NCBI GenBank assembly: GCA_030848705.1
Contig: CM061244.1
Location: forward strand, 45,053,190-45,117,189
DNA: 64,000 nucleotides
Direction of reading: 5' to 3'
Origin: Heracleum sosnowskyi
Taxonomy: Eukaryota > Streptophyta > Magnoliopsida > Apiales > Apiaceae
Below the pieces are notes generated by a model. The model was not told where the DNA came from. It did not search any database and saw only the letters and a list, made by a program, of their open reading frames with translations. Of this stretch, positions 20,764 through 31,726 are shown piece after piece (the first letter of the stretch is position 1; each line of letters begins with the position of its first letter). A program made the position numbers and the translations under genes.

Positions 20764-22153
20764 GGATACAGGTTAGACTCAAAACTATACATGTTTGATT
20801 TTTAAATGCTCATGATTCCTTGCATGTATTAACTGTTATGAATACCAGTGTCATAAACTCTGAAAGTAAACTCTGATGCTAAACTCTGTTAGTCATAACC
20901 TGTTGGTCATACTCTGATAGTTACAGTCTAATGCTATACTCTGATTGTAATTTTGTCTGAAACATATGGACCAATGAAGAAATTTGTATGAAGCATAATT
21001 CTCAGTAAGTAATTATGAATCCTTAAGAGTTGTATAGATTCTGATCTCAAACATGTGCAGTAAGTTAACACAGCATGATACTGTCTCTGTATTTATACCA
21101 TCTCTTAGTTTATTAATCCTATACACTGAGTTTGTATTAGCTGTTTGCATTTTCTCTCATAAATTAATTGTATTAACTGATGAAAAGTCTAAACTCTGAT
21201 TATTAATTGCAAATAATTCACCCTCAAATCAAAAGATGCCAAAAAGAGCACATATTCCTTTGAGATCATGTTGTGCCTAGGAAGATCCAGGAACTTATTG
21301 TATGAAATAAGGGCTAAAATCTTTGATTTTTGGTGACTGGTGCCAACCACTGATTACTGGAAAAATATAAATAAATAAAAAAAAAAAAATTATATATATA
21401 AAGGGGGTGAAAAATAAAAGATATATCCAAATGAAAGGATATCAGTATACAGAGTTTAGACATAAGAATCAGATTTTATTTTATACATGAGAGTTTAGGC
21501 AACTAGTTTTTACTGCTTTAGTTTGTAGATTTTATGCACTTTGAGATGATCTAAATATTGATTTCGGTAAACTATGCTATTGCACACACAATTATTCACA
21601 CCTGTACAGATTGGGAAAAGAGTTTATTGACAAAGAAGGACAAATGGTAAACACTGATGTATTGTGTGACATATGCCGAGGTAACTTTGTTTTAATCTCT
21701 GATGGTTAAAATAATTTCTTTGTTTCAGACATTTTATAATTTTGAGATTAGACATTTGTTTTGAAAATTTAAAAAGAGTATGATTGGACAGTTGTTCAAG
21801 AATGTTTTTAAAAAGAGGAGAGAGGTTAATGCCTAGAAAAGTGTAACAGGCAGTAATTATTGCGGTTTTTACTGCGCATGCGCATTGAAAACTGTCACTT
21901 ATTTGCTGTCAGTAACTGCATGTGTGACACGTGTCCCACTCACATAATAACAAGAGTAAGACAGTTGTGTATTAATGATTAAAAACTGTTCAGTTTTTAA
22001 TTTTGAATCTCATATTAATACAATACACACACATACGTCTAATCTTTTACTCACTTATCATTTTCACACATACTTTTCACTCACACAATTCTACAAACAC
22101 TTTTCTGCATAATCTTTATCATATACTTTCTTACTTTTAATCTCTGATTTCTA
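20764..22153 (+). other. E1 pol-env spacer
   Basis: A 1.39 kb untranslated stretch. The first 450 bases hold many AAACTCTGA-like motifs (20855, 20868, 20884, 21190 and variants). An A-rich run and ATATATATA precede a purine tract AAAGGGGGTGAAAAATAAAAG near 21399, resembling an internal polypurine tract. The last 150 bases are T/C-rich before the env-like ATG. No coding signal. Confidence 0.7.
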
Positions 22154-25100
22154 ATGGCAACCTCTATGTTTAACTCTGTTGGATTAGACTTTGTCCCAAA
22201 TAACTATGCAGCACCTCTTAGCAATGAGAACACACCGGAGGCGTTCCATTTACTGCAAAATTTCCTTGCTCAATCGGAAATTGGGCGTGCTTTAGTGGAG
22301 CCTGCAAAGCTTTATGGATCTCAGATCAAAGCTTTCTGGGAAACTGGTGTATATGATAACGGTGGTGATTCTGGAACTCCATCGATTGTCTTTGAGTTTC
22401 AAGAGACAGAGTATGTCATTACTCCAGGAACTGTTCGTGAAGCAATGGGCTTTGCAGAATATGATGCGTACACTATTGCTGTTGGTGATACTGATATTCA
22501 AAGAATGATGCAAGCCATTGGATACTCTGGATCTTTAGTCAAGATAGGTCAGTTGAAGAGACCGCTCTTACGAAAGGAATGGAGTTTCTTTTTCGATTGC
22601 ATAACCAGAGCGTTCGGGAAGAAATGTACCAATTGGGATGCGATTCCAATTGATAGTCTACAAATCGGGTATTCACTTCTTTTTGGTAGTCATTACGATT
22701 TTGCTAGACTTGTCTTGATGAATATAGGAGAGAAAATGACAGAGAATAGGAATGTAGTCTACTTTTCTAGATTTTGTCAGATTTTATTCTCTGTTTGTGT
22801 TAATAATGTTGAGATTAATGAGGAGGAAGAAATTCCCTCATTCAAACTGCATAAAAGGGTATTCTCTGACCTTACAAATAAGGATTTGAAGAAAGTCAAT
22901 GTTGGTGAGTTGTTGTTACCTGAGAGGGTTCATCAGTTTTTAAACCCTCAACCTCAACCACAACAGCAACCACAGCAGATAAACAATGATACTCAAGTAG
23001 CTCCAAGACAAAAGACTGGAGGGAGGACTAAGCACAGAGCTTTCAAGGCTGCTAAAACTTTAAATACTGATGAAGTTGGAGGGTCAACCTCTGTTGAAAC
23101 TTCAAGGAAGAAAAGAAAAGTTAGAGCTAACAGGTTAAAGTCTGTTGCTGTTGATGCTGTTGAAGCCTCAGAGACTGAAACTGATGAAGAAACTCTTCAT
23201 CAGAGAAAAAGAAGAATAGTAGCAGCACAGCTCTTTGGTGCTGAAAATATTGAAGATGAGATTCATGTGAATGAAGCTGTCTTTGAAGACAGAGTTTCTA
23301 TGGAGCATGAAACTCCTGAAGTTCAAGAGGAGGTTTTTGATACTGCTGTGCCTACTGAGGACAGAGTAAATGCTGAATCAGAAGCTCCTACATCAAATGC
23401 TGATGATGTAGTTGAGGATGCTGCTGTATTCTCTGACAGCAGAGTTTTTGAGAATGAAGATATTAATATGGAAGCACATCCTAGTATCAGTTTTTGTGAT
23501 ACTGAGGATGTGGCAACTGATCAAGCCACCTTGGTGATTGAAGACTCTGTGGGTTCTCACACAGAAGTTCTTTCAGTTAATAATGCAAATTCTGACAAAG
23601 GTGAAGAAGTTGATCAGAGTTTGGAAGAAGATGTTGTTTTACTCGAAACTCTACAACAGTCTGTTGTTGAGGTTGTGACGAGAGAAGCAGAGGTTTCTGC
23701 TCAAGCAAACTCTAAAGTACTTGATGAAACTGCACAGTTAAATAATGAAGTGACTGCTGAAAATGCTCCTGCTACAAATGAAGTGGACATTAATGAAGAA
23801 GATGAACATGATGCTGAGGGTTCTCATTCACACCCTAGTATTCAAGTTTCTTTGTCTGCTGGTGTAAACTCTGAAGAAGAAAGAGAAGTCAACCGTGCTA
23901 CTGCAGAACATTTTCAGAATATGTACTTCTCAAATTGGTCAAGCAAGGATACTATCTTTTCAAATGAAAGAGCTGCAGATTTTGTCACAAAGTCTTCCAA
24001 AGAGATTACAAATCCAGAACTTCTCAGTCATCTCAAAGCAACTATTGTACAAATCAAATCATTGAACAATCGTTTTGATGATTCTGACAAGGTGATTACA
24101 GGATTGAGGAATGATATAACTCAAAGAGAGCTTACACAGCAAAAGGACAAATCTCTATACATCTCTTTGTGTAAAGATCAGAAGAATTTTGATTCCAGGC
24201 TATCCAAGGTTGAAGAAAATCAAGTCAAAATGTCAACTAAGTTGGATGAAATTGCAAATTCTATTGAATTGCTCACATCAGTTTTACTGTCTGATGATGT
24301 CAAAAAGGGGGAGAGAGTATCTCAAGACAAATGCAAGAGCTCTCAAACTCTGACTCGGAAAGATGACACTACTGATGGTGGTGCAAGAGATAAAAATCCA
24401 AGGACAAGAAATGTTCAAGGGCAAAGGAGAAGGTTAAACTCTGATACTCATGTAAATGCTGATGGAAAAAGATATACTGGAGGGCAGTCTTCTTCAAGGG
24501 TTAGAAATTTAATTCTTTCCTCTAAAACTCCAGTTACTGATGAAGAAGTTGCTACACAGTTATTCTTAGCAGAACATGGTAAGAATGTTACTATTGAAGA
24601 TATCCAGGCTGAAGAGCAATTGCTTGCTGAGGAACACAGGAAAGATGTTGAAGCTGGAATCTACAAGCAGAAGAACACTAAGACTCCAAGGAGAAAAGAA
24701 CAAGGAATTGTTATTAAAGAGAATGTAAACTCTGATCAGAGTTTACAATACTCAAGGAAATCTGTTATTTCAAACTCTGAAAAAGGTAAAGGTATAATGA
24801 TTGAAGAGCCTAACCTAGAGAAGAAAGATAATTCAACCTCTGACATTGCTCAAGTTGAAACAAGATTAGCAAAATCAACCTCTGACGCTGCTCAAGTTGA
24901 TGTTACTACTAAAGTTATGACAACCTCTGACGTTGCTCAAGTTGTACAGAAATCTACACAACTTCCAGGATTCAGCAAACCAAAACTTCTTGAAGATTTA
25001 AAGCTTGAAGCTGTGAATTTCTCAGAAACCAGAACAGTATTAGGAAAAGAAGCCTTTGATAAATCTGGACTGGGTTCACACAGAGAGAGAAGAACTAATA

Positions 25101-25726
25101 ACAGATCTCAAGACAAGTTTTCACTGGCAGAATCTGGAGTTGGAATTACTCAAGAAGGCCTTGACAAACTAGAATCTGTACAGATGATTTTTCACAAAGG
25201 AATCAAAAAGGAATTCTTGTTATATTTTATGGCTGATGGCAGAGTGTATAGAGTTGGTGAATCTGATATTCAGTTAAAACTCTGGGAAGAGCTAGAGTAT
25301 GTTCTATATCTATTTGAAGTAAAGAATAGAAGTACTTATGATGCTGCTCGAGTTTTGAAGGAAAGGATGATGAAATCCAAAGTTTTGAGTGGAGCTGGAG
25401 TATCAAGTGCATACATTCCTAAATACAGAGATGCACATGGAAAGTTGGTAGAAATGAAAAGGAATAGTGCTAGGTTCAGAACTGCACTAAATAAAAAGGT
25501 TCTTGAGTTCAATCTAGAGTCTGATAAACCTTTTTATATCAGACTTGGCAATGAAATGGACAAAAACAGCATATATTCTTTGAGGGCTGCCATTTATCAA
25601 ATTGGTGAAGATGAACCAGAAATGAAGGAGCTGAAGAAGATTATGATTGCTGAACTAAATAGAGCTGAGAAGAAACTACTGTCAGATTATATCAGGACAG
25701 TGCCTGATATTCAAGAGATTAAGTAA
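22154..25726 (+). CDS. E1 env-like ORF, 1190 residues
   Basis: Single open frame from ATG 22154 to TAA. By position (between pol and PPT) it is the env-like ORF typical of SIRE elements. Residues about 1-230 form a globular-looking domain (FEFQETEYVITPGTVREAMGF), also discernible in E2, E3 and E5 ORFs. The middle (about 260-610) is long, acidic and low complexity; about 630-720 is coiled-coil-like; about 970-1190 looks folded (LLYFMADGRVYRVGESDIQ). I see no N-terminal signal peptide and no clear membrane segment, so an envelope role is not supported by the sequence. The motif family AAACTCTGA recurs in it, including a perfect 22 bp palindrome at 24725-24746. Function unknown. Confidence 0.85.
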   Translation: MATSMFNSVGLDFVPNNYAAPLSNENTPEAFHLLQNFLAQSEIGRALVEPAKLYGSQIKAFWETGVYDNGGDSGTPSIVFEFQETEYVITPGTVREAMGFAEYDAYTIAVGDTDIQRMMQAIGYSGSLVKIGQLKRPLLRKEWSFFFDCITRAFGKKCTNWDAIPIDSLQIGYSLLFGSHYDFARLVLMNIGEKMTENRNVVYFSRFCQILFSVCVNNVEINEEEEIPSFKLHKRVFSDLTNKDLKKVNVGELLLPERVHQFLNPQPQPQQQPQQINNDTQVAPRQKTGGRTKHRAFKAAKTLNTDEVGGSTSVETSRKKRKVRANRLKSVAVDAVEASETETDEETLHQRKRRIVAAQLFGAENIEDEIHVNEAVFEDRVSMEHETPEVQEEVFDTAVPTEDRVNAESEAPTSNADDVVEDAAVFSDSRVFENEDINMEAHPSISFCDTEDVATDQATLVIEDSVGSHTEVLSVNNANSDKGEEVDQSLEEDVVLLETLQQSVVEVVTREAEVSAQANSKVLDETAQLNNEVTAENAPATNEVDINEEDEHDAEGSHSHPSIQVSLSAGVNSEEEREVNRATAEHFQNMYFSNWSSKDTIFSNERAADFVTKSSKEITNPELLSHLKATIVQIKSLNNRFDDSDKVITGLRNDITQRELTQQKDKSLYISLCKDQKNFDSRLSKVEENQVKMSTKLDEIANSIELLTSVLLSDDVKKGERVSQDKCKSSQTLTRKDDTTDGGARDKNPRTRNVQGQRRRLNSDTHVNADGKRYTGGQSSSRVRNLILSSKTPVTDEEVATQLFLAEHGKNVTIEDIQAEEQLLAEEHRKDVEAGIYKQKNTKTPRRKEQGIVIKENVNSDQSLQYSRKSVISNSEKGKGIMIEEPNLEKKDNSTSDIAQVETRLAKSTSDAAQVDVTTKVMTTSDVAQVVQKSTQLPGFSKPKLLEDLKLEAVNFSETRTVLGKEAFDKSGLGSHRERRTNNRSQDKFSLAESGVGITQEGLDKLESVQMIFHKGIKKEFLLYFMADGRVYRVGESDIQLKLWEELEYVLYLFEVKNRSTYDAARVLKERMMKSKVLSGAGVSSAYIPKYRDAHGKLVEMKRNSARFRTALNKKVLEFNLESDKPFYIRLGNEMDKNSIYSLRAAIYQIGEDEPEMKELKKIMIAELNRAEKKLLSDYIRTVPDIQEIK

Positions 25727-25875
25727 AGTCTGACTGTAAGTTTTTATGTTTTCTATTCTAAGTTAAATTTAAACTCTGTTTTAAAATTAAACTCTGACAT
25801 ATGTTAAACACTGCATTTGTTATATGTTTTGACATCATCAATTATCTGTTTAACTTGTACATTTTGGTATGAACA

Positions 25876-25888
25876 AGTTGGGGGAGAT
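25876..25888 (+). other. Polypurine tract of E1
   Basis: GTTGGGGGAGAT directly precedes the 3' LTR; it primes plus-strand DNA synthesis in retroelements. Confidence 0.85.
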
Positions 25889-26430
25889 TGTTAGATATAA
25901 TTGCTGACGTTTGTTCATCAGTGTTTAAGTAACAGGTACATATCAAAGTTTATCTAGAAGCTAGTCAGAGTTTGTTAAAGTCTGACTAGATGAAGAGTTT
26001 ACTGAAGCCAGTCAGAGTTTGATAAATACTGACGTGGTAATAGTTGACTTAGCTGTCGGTGCAAAGATAAAGATTCTAGAACCAATATATTCTGAAGATG
26101 GAAAGAAGCAGAATATATTGATACAGCTAAGGAAACGGAATAGAAGATTGAAGCAATCCTTAATTGATAAGTTTTGTATAGCTAATTTATAGGAGTATCA
26201 ATTAGATAAGGATTGTATGTAGCTGTGTACTATATAAACACAGATAGGTTATCCCTAGAAGGGACGCGAACATAGAATTATTATTCTTGTAACCTAGCAG
26301 CTCTTTGTGATTCATTAACATCACTAAGAGAGAATTATTTAATATAATTCAATTTGTTGATTTACAAACCTGTATTCTTAATTGTTATTCTCATACATAC
26401 TTGATTATATATTGTGTATTCGGCCTAACA
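25889..26430 (+). repeat. 3' LTR of E1
   Basis: 542 bp, same ends as the 5' LTR. The differences seen by eye are T/C at the fifteenth to sixteenth base region (ATTGTTGACG versus ATTGCTGACG) and G/C in CTAGAAGCAATA versus CTAGAACCAATA. Followed by TSD TATCT (26431-26435). Confidence 0.95.
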
Positions 26431-26435
26431 TATCT

Positions 26436-28000
26436 CTTTAATTAAATTTAATTATGTTTCTTCCTTTGTATTCACAATTTTAAGACAAAGTACAAATGCA
26501 TTTTTAGTCACATAATATCACTTTTTAGTCCGAGCATTCAATAATACAAAATATTAATCATTTTATCTCAACTATGTTCATACATATCAGATAATATAAG
26601 TAATAATATAAGCACCTCTATAGTTGTTACCCTGAATAGAGATGAACGTAATCCGGATTCAGGTCGGATTTTTCGATATCCGATAGGGCCGGACTTTTTT
26701 AAATCGAGACAAATTTCCTCTAAAATATTTATACCGGTAGATAGGGTCGGGTCAGGAGGGGCCAAATCGGATTTTTACAAATTATTTTAGATATTGATAA
26801 CTTTAACTTTAACTTTAACTTTTTTTTTATTTTTTCGGATTTAATTAAAAAATTTAAGCTTTTATCCGAGATTTAATTGAAAATTCTAACTTTTTGGATT
26901 GGACTTTTATCCTGATCAAGACTACGTCCAAATCGAGATTAAATTTGGGTTTATTCGGCTCGAACCGGATCGGGGTTTTGTGAAAAATATGCGATCCGTT
27001 TAAGCCTGCGGGCTGGATCCAATTGAGGTGGACTTTTTTTTAATCAGATTTTTTCTGATTTTTTTAACCAGTTCGAACAGTTTTTTTCGAATACGAATTT
27101 GTGTGCATCTCAATCCCGCCACCTCATGCATTAAGGACAAGTATACTACTCCGGCCGCTTATAGAGAATTATGGAGACCGGAGAGTATTGGTACTTTCGA
27201 AATGGAGCCTTTATTTGACACCTTTAACTAATTCCTATCTGATTATTAATTAGCTTATAAAACTAATCATCGAATACATTCAACTAAGAACAAAATCTTC
27301 TTCGGACTAATACCAAACCGATCTTCCTTGCAAATCTTCTCAATCATGTCACATAGTGTCACCAACAAGTTCAAACTGGTGGCAGGATCACCACAACAAA
27401 CTGAAGAATACTTATCATCGCAAAATTAAACTGATGTGAACTAGAAAACATCGTCACAAAATAACACCAAGTTCTGTCGGTTAGAGCGATCCCGTGCCTT
27501 GCATGGGTACAAGTGCAGTCGCATCAGTAGTAGGAAACCATGGACGGTACACAAAGATAACCTAGATTTTTTTACTACTCTAGGCTCAAGGTTCTGGTAC
27601 CTTTTAAAGCTTATTAATAAATTTGTTCTTTTTGTTCTCTTTCTTTAGTTTCAACTCCTTTTGTCACACCATCGAATCTTACATAGAATTGTATGATATT
27701 TTTCAAGTTCTAAAATAATTATGATGCATTTGCTTAATACAATGTATCTATTCAATATTTTAGTTATGGCAATTAGTTGATTGATGTCAGTAATAGAAAA
27801 TGAACTTTTGATAAGAGCCCAGAAACTACTTCTTCTGTACGGGGAAAAGAAGCCAAAGAAATGAGCTTAGGAGCTCATCCATTGCAACGGATAACAGCAT
27901 GCAAACATAACAGAAAAATCAGAAAAGTGCGCTCACAATACAACAGGTATTTGCATTTTTAATGTGCATCTAAATCTCAAGTAACTAAAAATAACTAAGG
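26436..28000. other. Intergenic DNA with degenerate repeat fragments
   Basis: AT-rich at 26436-26635. A degenerate stretch of GGATTCGG/ATCCGG-like words at about 26640-27115 begins TAGAGATG and ends CATCTCA, resembling a hAT-type MITE, but I could not find a matching TSD. A hairpin CCCGTGCCTTGCATGGG at about 27490 resembles a Helitron terminus but is not followed by CTAG. No gene is supported. Confidence 0.4.
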
Positions 28001-28003
28001 CAT

Positions 28004-28033
28004 GCCCGTGCCTCGCACGGGCTATAAAGCTAG
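28004..28033 (+). mobile_element. Helitron 3' terminus
   Basis: A perfect 8 bp stem with 3 base loop (GCCCGTGC-CTC-GCACGGGC, 28004-28022) is followed by TATAAAG and CTAG (28030-28033), then host T. This is the diagnostic Helitron 3' end. The matching 5' end was not identified, so the size is unknown. Confidence 0.7.
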
Positions 28034-28776
28034 TTTTAAGAAATTTATCAACTATTTGTATCTAGTTTTATAGATACTTTTGTTGTTTGATTTTATAAAA
28101 AATCAAAGTAGTACTATTGTTCTATTTACACGATAACATCTAGGAATAAATTTTTTTTATAAAATATCCGATTATTCATAATATTTTCTAATTTAGTTAA
28201 TTTTTAAAATATACTTATATTCAATTTTCAAATTTAAAATTTGTTATATTGATTTTTATACCAACTTAAGGTATTTAAAGGGTATTTTGTCGAGATTGGT
28301 GAAACAAATGATATTTAATCACTACTTTAATATTTAATTTGATATTTAACCCATATTATTATTAGTTTTTTTGGAGGGACAATATTATTAGTATCTACTA
28401 ACTAGGATTTATAATTTAAACCAAACAAGAAGAGGAATACTCTTTTTGGTTTTTCAATCACTTTGTACAGTGTACTCTGACTCCGCATTAATTCCTTTGT
28501 ATTTTGTTTGAATAGCTGATTTACCAAAATTGTTTTTTTTTTAAATATCTCTTTTTAAATTATAGTGTTGCTGAATAGGAACATCTGGTTTTTCTCGATA
28601 AACTGAAGATGTTAATGTTTTTTCTTTCATAATATCTAGTGTTTCACTAACGAGTATCGATGATAATTGATTAAAAACTGCAAAGGTTTCTCTCTTTTTT
28701 TCCCTGAACCAGTGACAGAAGGGAATAAATTAATAGGTTTCGTTTTTTCTGCGGGATGAAGGGTATAAAACATATA

Positions 28777-28858
28777 CGACGCCTGAGAGATTCGAACTCT
28801 CGCGGGGAAACCCCATGTACTTAGCAGGCACACGCCTTAACCACTCGGCCAAAGCGTC
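28777..28858 (-). tRNA. tRNA-Ser(GCU)
   Basis: An 82-base type II tRNA on the minus strand. The acceptor arms GACGCTT and AGGCGTC pair, with discriminator G. The D arm has TGGCCGAGTGG, the anticodon loop CTGCTAA gives GCU (serine AGC/AGU codons), a long variable arm ATGGGGTTTCCCCGC is present as expected for tRNA-Ser, and the T arm contains GTTCGAATC. No intron. A TTTT Pol III terminator follows about 6-10 bases downstream (28767-28770 read in reverse). Looks functional. Confidence 0.95.
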
Positions 28859-29431
28859 TTGATGTTGAAATTTTAGGAAAGCTTTAAACGTATCCTGAAA
28901 CAAACAGTCAAAAAAGGGGTTTGCAACTGATACTTGATAGTCTAGCTTATTATCATGTACAATCATACCTGCACCAAGTATCTACTGTGTTAAAGCCAAT
29001 ATATTATTGTGCATTCTCATAATTTTACAACATATATCTTTCTATGTCAGCAGGTGTTGACAACTCAAAATGAAGATGAGTGATGATGTATTCTCTTCAT
29101 CCAAAAAGGGAAAAGTAAATCAACATACATACAATATACTGGTGATTGTGAAATCTTGGTGAAAAGCAATACACATTTATGGCTACTTACACAAATTAAA
29201 ATTTGCTCTATTTCTTTCTGATACAATGTTTTTGATTTATTATTAGTTGCAATGAAGGCTGAATGAGGAATATCAAGCTTTAATTTAGGGAAAGAAACAC
29301 AATATGCACCCAGTTTCCTCTGATAACTTTGCCTTGTTCCGACAAGCAACTCATCTTCAATGCCAACTCCTACGCAGCACAATCTGCAAAACATGAATGT
29401 AATGCTAATCTTACACCATCATTTAAACCAA
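28859..29431. other. Gap between tRNA-Ser and subtilase
   Basis: Contains the presumed 3' UTR of the minus-strand subtilase gene and AT-rich DNA. No other gene is supported; the 109-codon reverse ORF at 29065-29394 has no recognisable domain. Confidence 0.5.
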
Positions 29432-31726
29432 TCACATGGAAGCTACTGATGCTGCAGAGTTTGAGCTCCAAGAAACAGCAACTGGGCTCCTCACAAGGTG
29501 AACCCCATCTGTCCACGCAATTGCACCAAATGCCTTGCTACCAACTGCTGCTGTGATTTTGCTAGTGAATATAACCTCATATGACAGTGTTTCATTCGTC
29601 GCACTGAACTCTAGCCTACTCGGCAACACACTCACTCCCACACCAGGGGGAGCACTCACCTTCACCTCATAAACGGCATTTACATTGTTTCCTACATTCT
29701 TCACAGCTCTTTTATACTTGACTTGATTACTATCATCAAACACCACTGCAAAAGATGGGTAATTCAGGTTCCCGGGACTACCACCCAAATTCTCCACACT
29801 GCAATCCACTTTATCATCGCCCACAAACACTGCAATTCTCTTTGGAGTATATCCAATAGAACACAAGAATGCCACATAGTGACTAACATCAATATCATAA
29901 ACCAACCCCGGATCAAGAGCTCTGTTTGGCTCCACATGTCCTGCTCCATGAACAAACGGAGTCGACTGCACACCAGTGGCAAGATCAGTAATATTGGCAC
30001 CTGTATTATCCACATTATAAGCAGTTGTCATCAGAGCCGATTTAATGGCAGCCGGGCTCCACTTCGGGTAGGCCTTGCGAAGTAAAGCAGCCAATCCACT
30101 CACATGAGGACACGACATAGATGTGCCTGATATAATATTAAACGCTACTCGTCTCGGATCAATATCCAAATCTGTTGGGCTAGTATACCCGGTCCAACCT
30201 GCCAAAATGTTAACACCAGGTCCAATCACATCCGGCTTAAGAATCTCCGCCGTCAAATGATTAGGTCCGCGGCTGGAGAATGACGCCACACGCGGAGCTG
30301 AAGGTGAATTTCCGATAACCGTTCCTTTAAAAGTAATTGTAGCCGTTGGATTCTTATCCGATCTGGAATAAGCTCTGACCTTATCTCCAGCAACTTGACC
30401 AACCATAGTTGCCGGAATCAAATGAGAGTCAGCTAAAAGTTCCTCGCCATTTTCATCAGTATTAGCATGAATCATTCCAACACCACCAGCAATTTTCACA
30501 GCACTTCCTTTCTCCACTCTCGCATTGCCTCCACGATCGCAAATCACAATTTTGCCTTTGACTTTCTCAGGATCCAGATTTCCACTATAACAATATCTAC
30601 TTCCACAATCATCTCCATAAATCAATGGAATCTGCGTGTCCGCGAGAGGGCCGCCAGAGTAAAGCGACACTCCGCCAAAGATCCTCCCATCTCCTAAAAT
30701 CACATCCGCCGGAAACTCCCTGTCAATTGTGGAAGCACCAACAGTAATAATCCACGGCGCAATATTAACAGCAGTGTACGGACCAGGACCTGAATTACCA
30801 GCAGAGCACGACACAACAACGCCTTTCTGAGTAGCAGCAAAAGCACCAATAGCAATCGAATCACGATCATACTGTGGAGCATAGCCAGTAGCTCCAACAG
30901 ATAAAGAAATGATATGAACACCGTCTTCAATTGCCTGATCCATAGCAGCTAAAATATCGGAATCATAACAACCTCCAGGCCAACAGATCTTATAAGCAGC
31001 AATCCTGGCCTTGATCGCCATACCTCTGGCTTCGCCTTTGGCATATTCATAAAAACCAGCATCCTTTACAACAGATCCAGCAGCAGTAGACGCAGTGTGA
31101 GTTCCATGGCCTTCAGTATCACGAACAGATAGATTCTCATTACTCTGATTTAATCTGTTATTAGTTACATATCCTTTATAATACGCCCTGGCACCGATAA
31201 TTTTCTTATTACACAGCGAGGCAGGAAAATCAGGAGAAGATTCACAAACACCTTTCCAGGTAGACGGAACAGGAGATAAGCCTTCATCACTGAAGCTATC
31301 ACGCTCAGGCCAAATACCGGTATCGAGAACTCCGATAATAACATCATCGGCATAATCGGAATTAGGCCAGAGACCGAAACTATCAGCCAGGCCAAGGAAA
31401 GTAGGAGTGTGAGTAGTGTGGAGTTGTTGTAGACGATCAGGAAGTACTGAAAGAATTCCCGGGATACGGCGAATACGATTAGCTTGAGTTGGAGTTAAAG
31501 TAGCGGAGAAGCCAGTGAGGACGTGGTTGTAAGTGTAGAGGTGTTGGGAGTTAGGGTGGGATTGGAGAATGGAGGAGTACCAGTGGTGATGGCAAGTGTA
31601 GATGTGAGGTTTGCTTGATTTGGAGACGTGGATTATGAATGAGGATTGGGGTGTTTGAGTGGAGATGACTGAGGAGGTGAGTGTAGAGAGGAGGAATATG
31701 AGGAAGATGAGAGGAGGAATCTCCAT
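29432..31726 (-). CDS. SBT1.4: Subtilisin-like serine protease, SBT1.4-type, single exon
   Basis: 764 residues from the ATG at 31726. I chose this start over one 36 codons upstream because it opens directly with a signal peptide (MEIPPLIFLIFLLSTL), as secreted plant subtilases do. Order: signal peptide 1-22; I9 prodomain about 28-106, ending before THTPTFLGL; S8 catalytic domain with D135 (LDTGIWPE), H207 (GHGTH), oxyanion N311 (AGNSGP) and S536 (GTSMSCPH); an inserted PA domain at about 350-460; C-terminal Fn3-like domain about 655-755. All catalytic residues are present. The motif set and spacing match Arabidopsis SBT1.4 well; orthology is inferred. Such enzymes act in the apoplast; SBT1.4 is linked to senescence and peptide processing. 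Lack of introns is normal for the SBT1 group. Confidence 0.93.
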   Translation of the reverse strand: MEIPPLIFLIFLLSTLTSSVISTQTPQSSFIIHVSKSSKPHIYTCHHHWYSSILQSHPNSQHLYTYNHVLTGFSATLTPTQANRIRRIPGILSVLPDRLQQLHTTHTPTFLGLADSFGLWPNSDYADDVIIGVLDTGIWPERDSFSDEGLSPVPSTWKGVCESSPDFPASLCNKKIIGARAYYKGYVTNNRLNQSNENLSVRDTEGHGTHTASTAAGSVVKDAGFYEYAKGEARGMAIKARIAAYKICWPGGCYDSDILAAMDQAIEDGVHIISLSVGATGYAPQYDRDSIAIGAFAATQKGVVVSCSAGNSGPGPYTAVNIAPWIITVGASTIDREFPADVILGDGRIFGGVSLYSGGPLADTQIPLIYGDDCGSRYCYSGNLDPEKVKGKIVICDRGGNARVEKGSAVKIAGGVGMIHANTDENGEELLADSHLIPATMVGQVAGDKVRAYSRSDKNPTATITFKGTVIGNSPSAPRVASFSSRGPNHLTAEILKPDVIGPGVNILAGWTGYTSPTDLDIDPRRVAFNIISGTSMSCPHVSGLAALLRKAYPKWSPAAIKSALMTTAYNVDNTGANITDLATGVQSTPFVHGAGHVEPNRALDPGLVYDIDVSHYVAFLCSIGYTPKRIAVFVGDDKVDCSVENLGGSPGNLNYPSFAVVFDDSNQVKYKRAVKNVGNNVNAVYEVKVSAPPGVGVSVLPSRLEFSATNETLSYEVIFTSKITAAVGSKAFGAIAWTDGVHLVRSPVAVSWSSNSAASVASM

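Larger units (their letters stand above)
14492..26430 (+). mobile_element. Complete Ty1/copia element E1, SIRE/Maximus type, 11.9 kb
   Basis: The element has paired 542 bp LTRs, a 5 bp TSD, a tRNA-Met-type PBS, gag, pol in copia order (PR-IN-RT-RH), an additional 1190-codon env-like ORF and a polypurine tract. The long size, multi-knuckle gag and 3' env-like ORF place it in the SIRE/Maximus group by family knowledge. By eye the LTRs differ at about two positions in 542, so insertion was recent. Pol and the env-like ORF are open; gag is split by a frame change at 16600. The element is rich in the short motif AAACTCTGA. Confidence 0.95.

Noticed and set aside
26640..27115. Second hAT MITE
   Set aside because: Ends TAGAGATG and CATCTCA look right but no matching 8 bp flanks were found; kept only as a degenerate repeat in the gap entry.
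27488..27506. Helitron 3' end
   Set aside because: The hairpin CCCGTGCCTTGCATGGG is imperfect and no CTAG follows.
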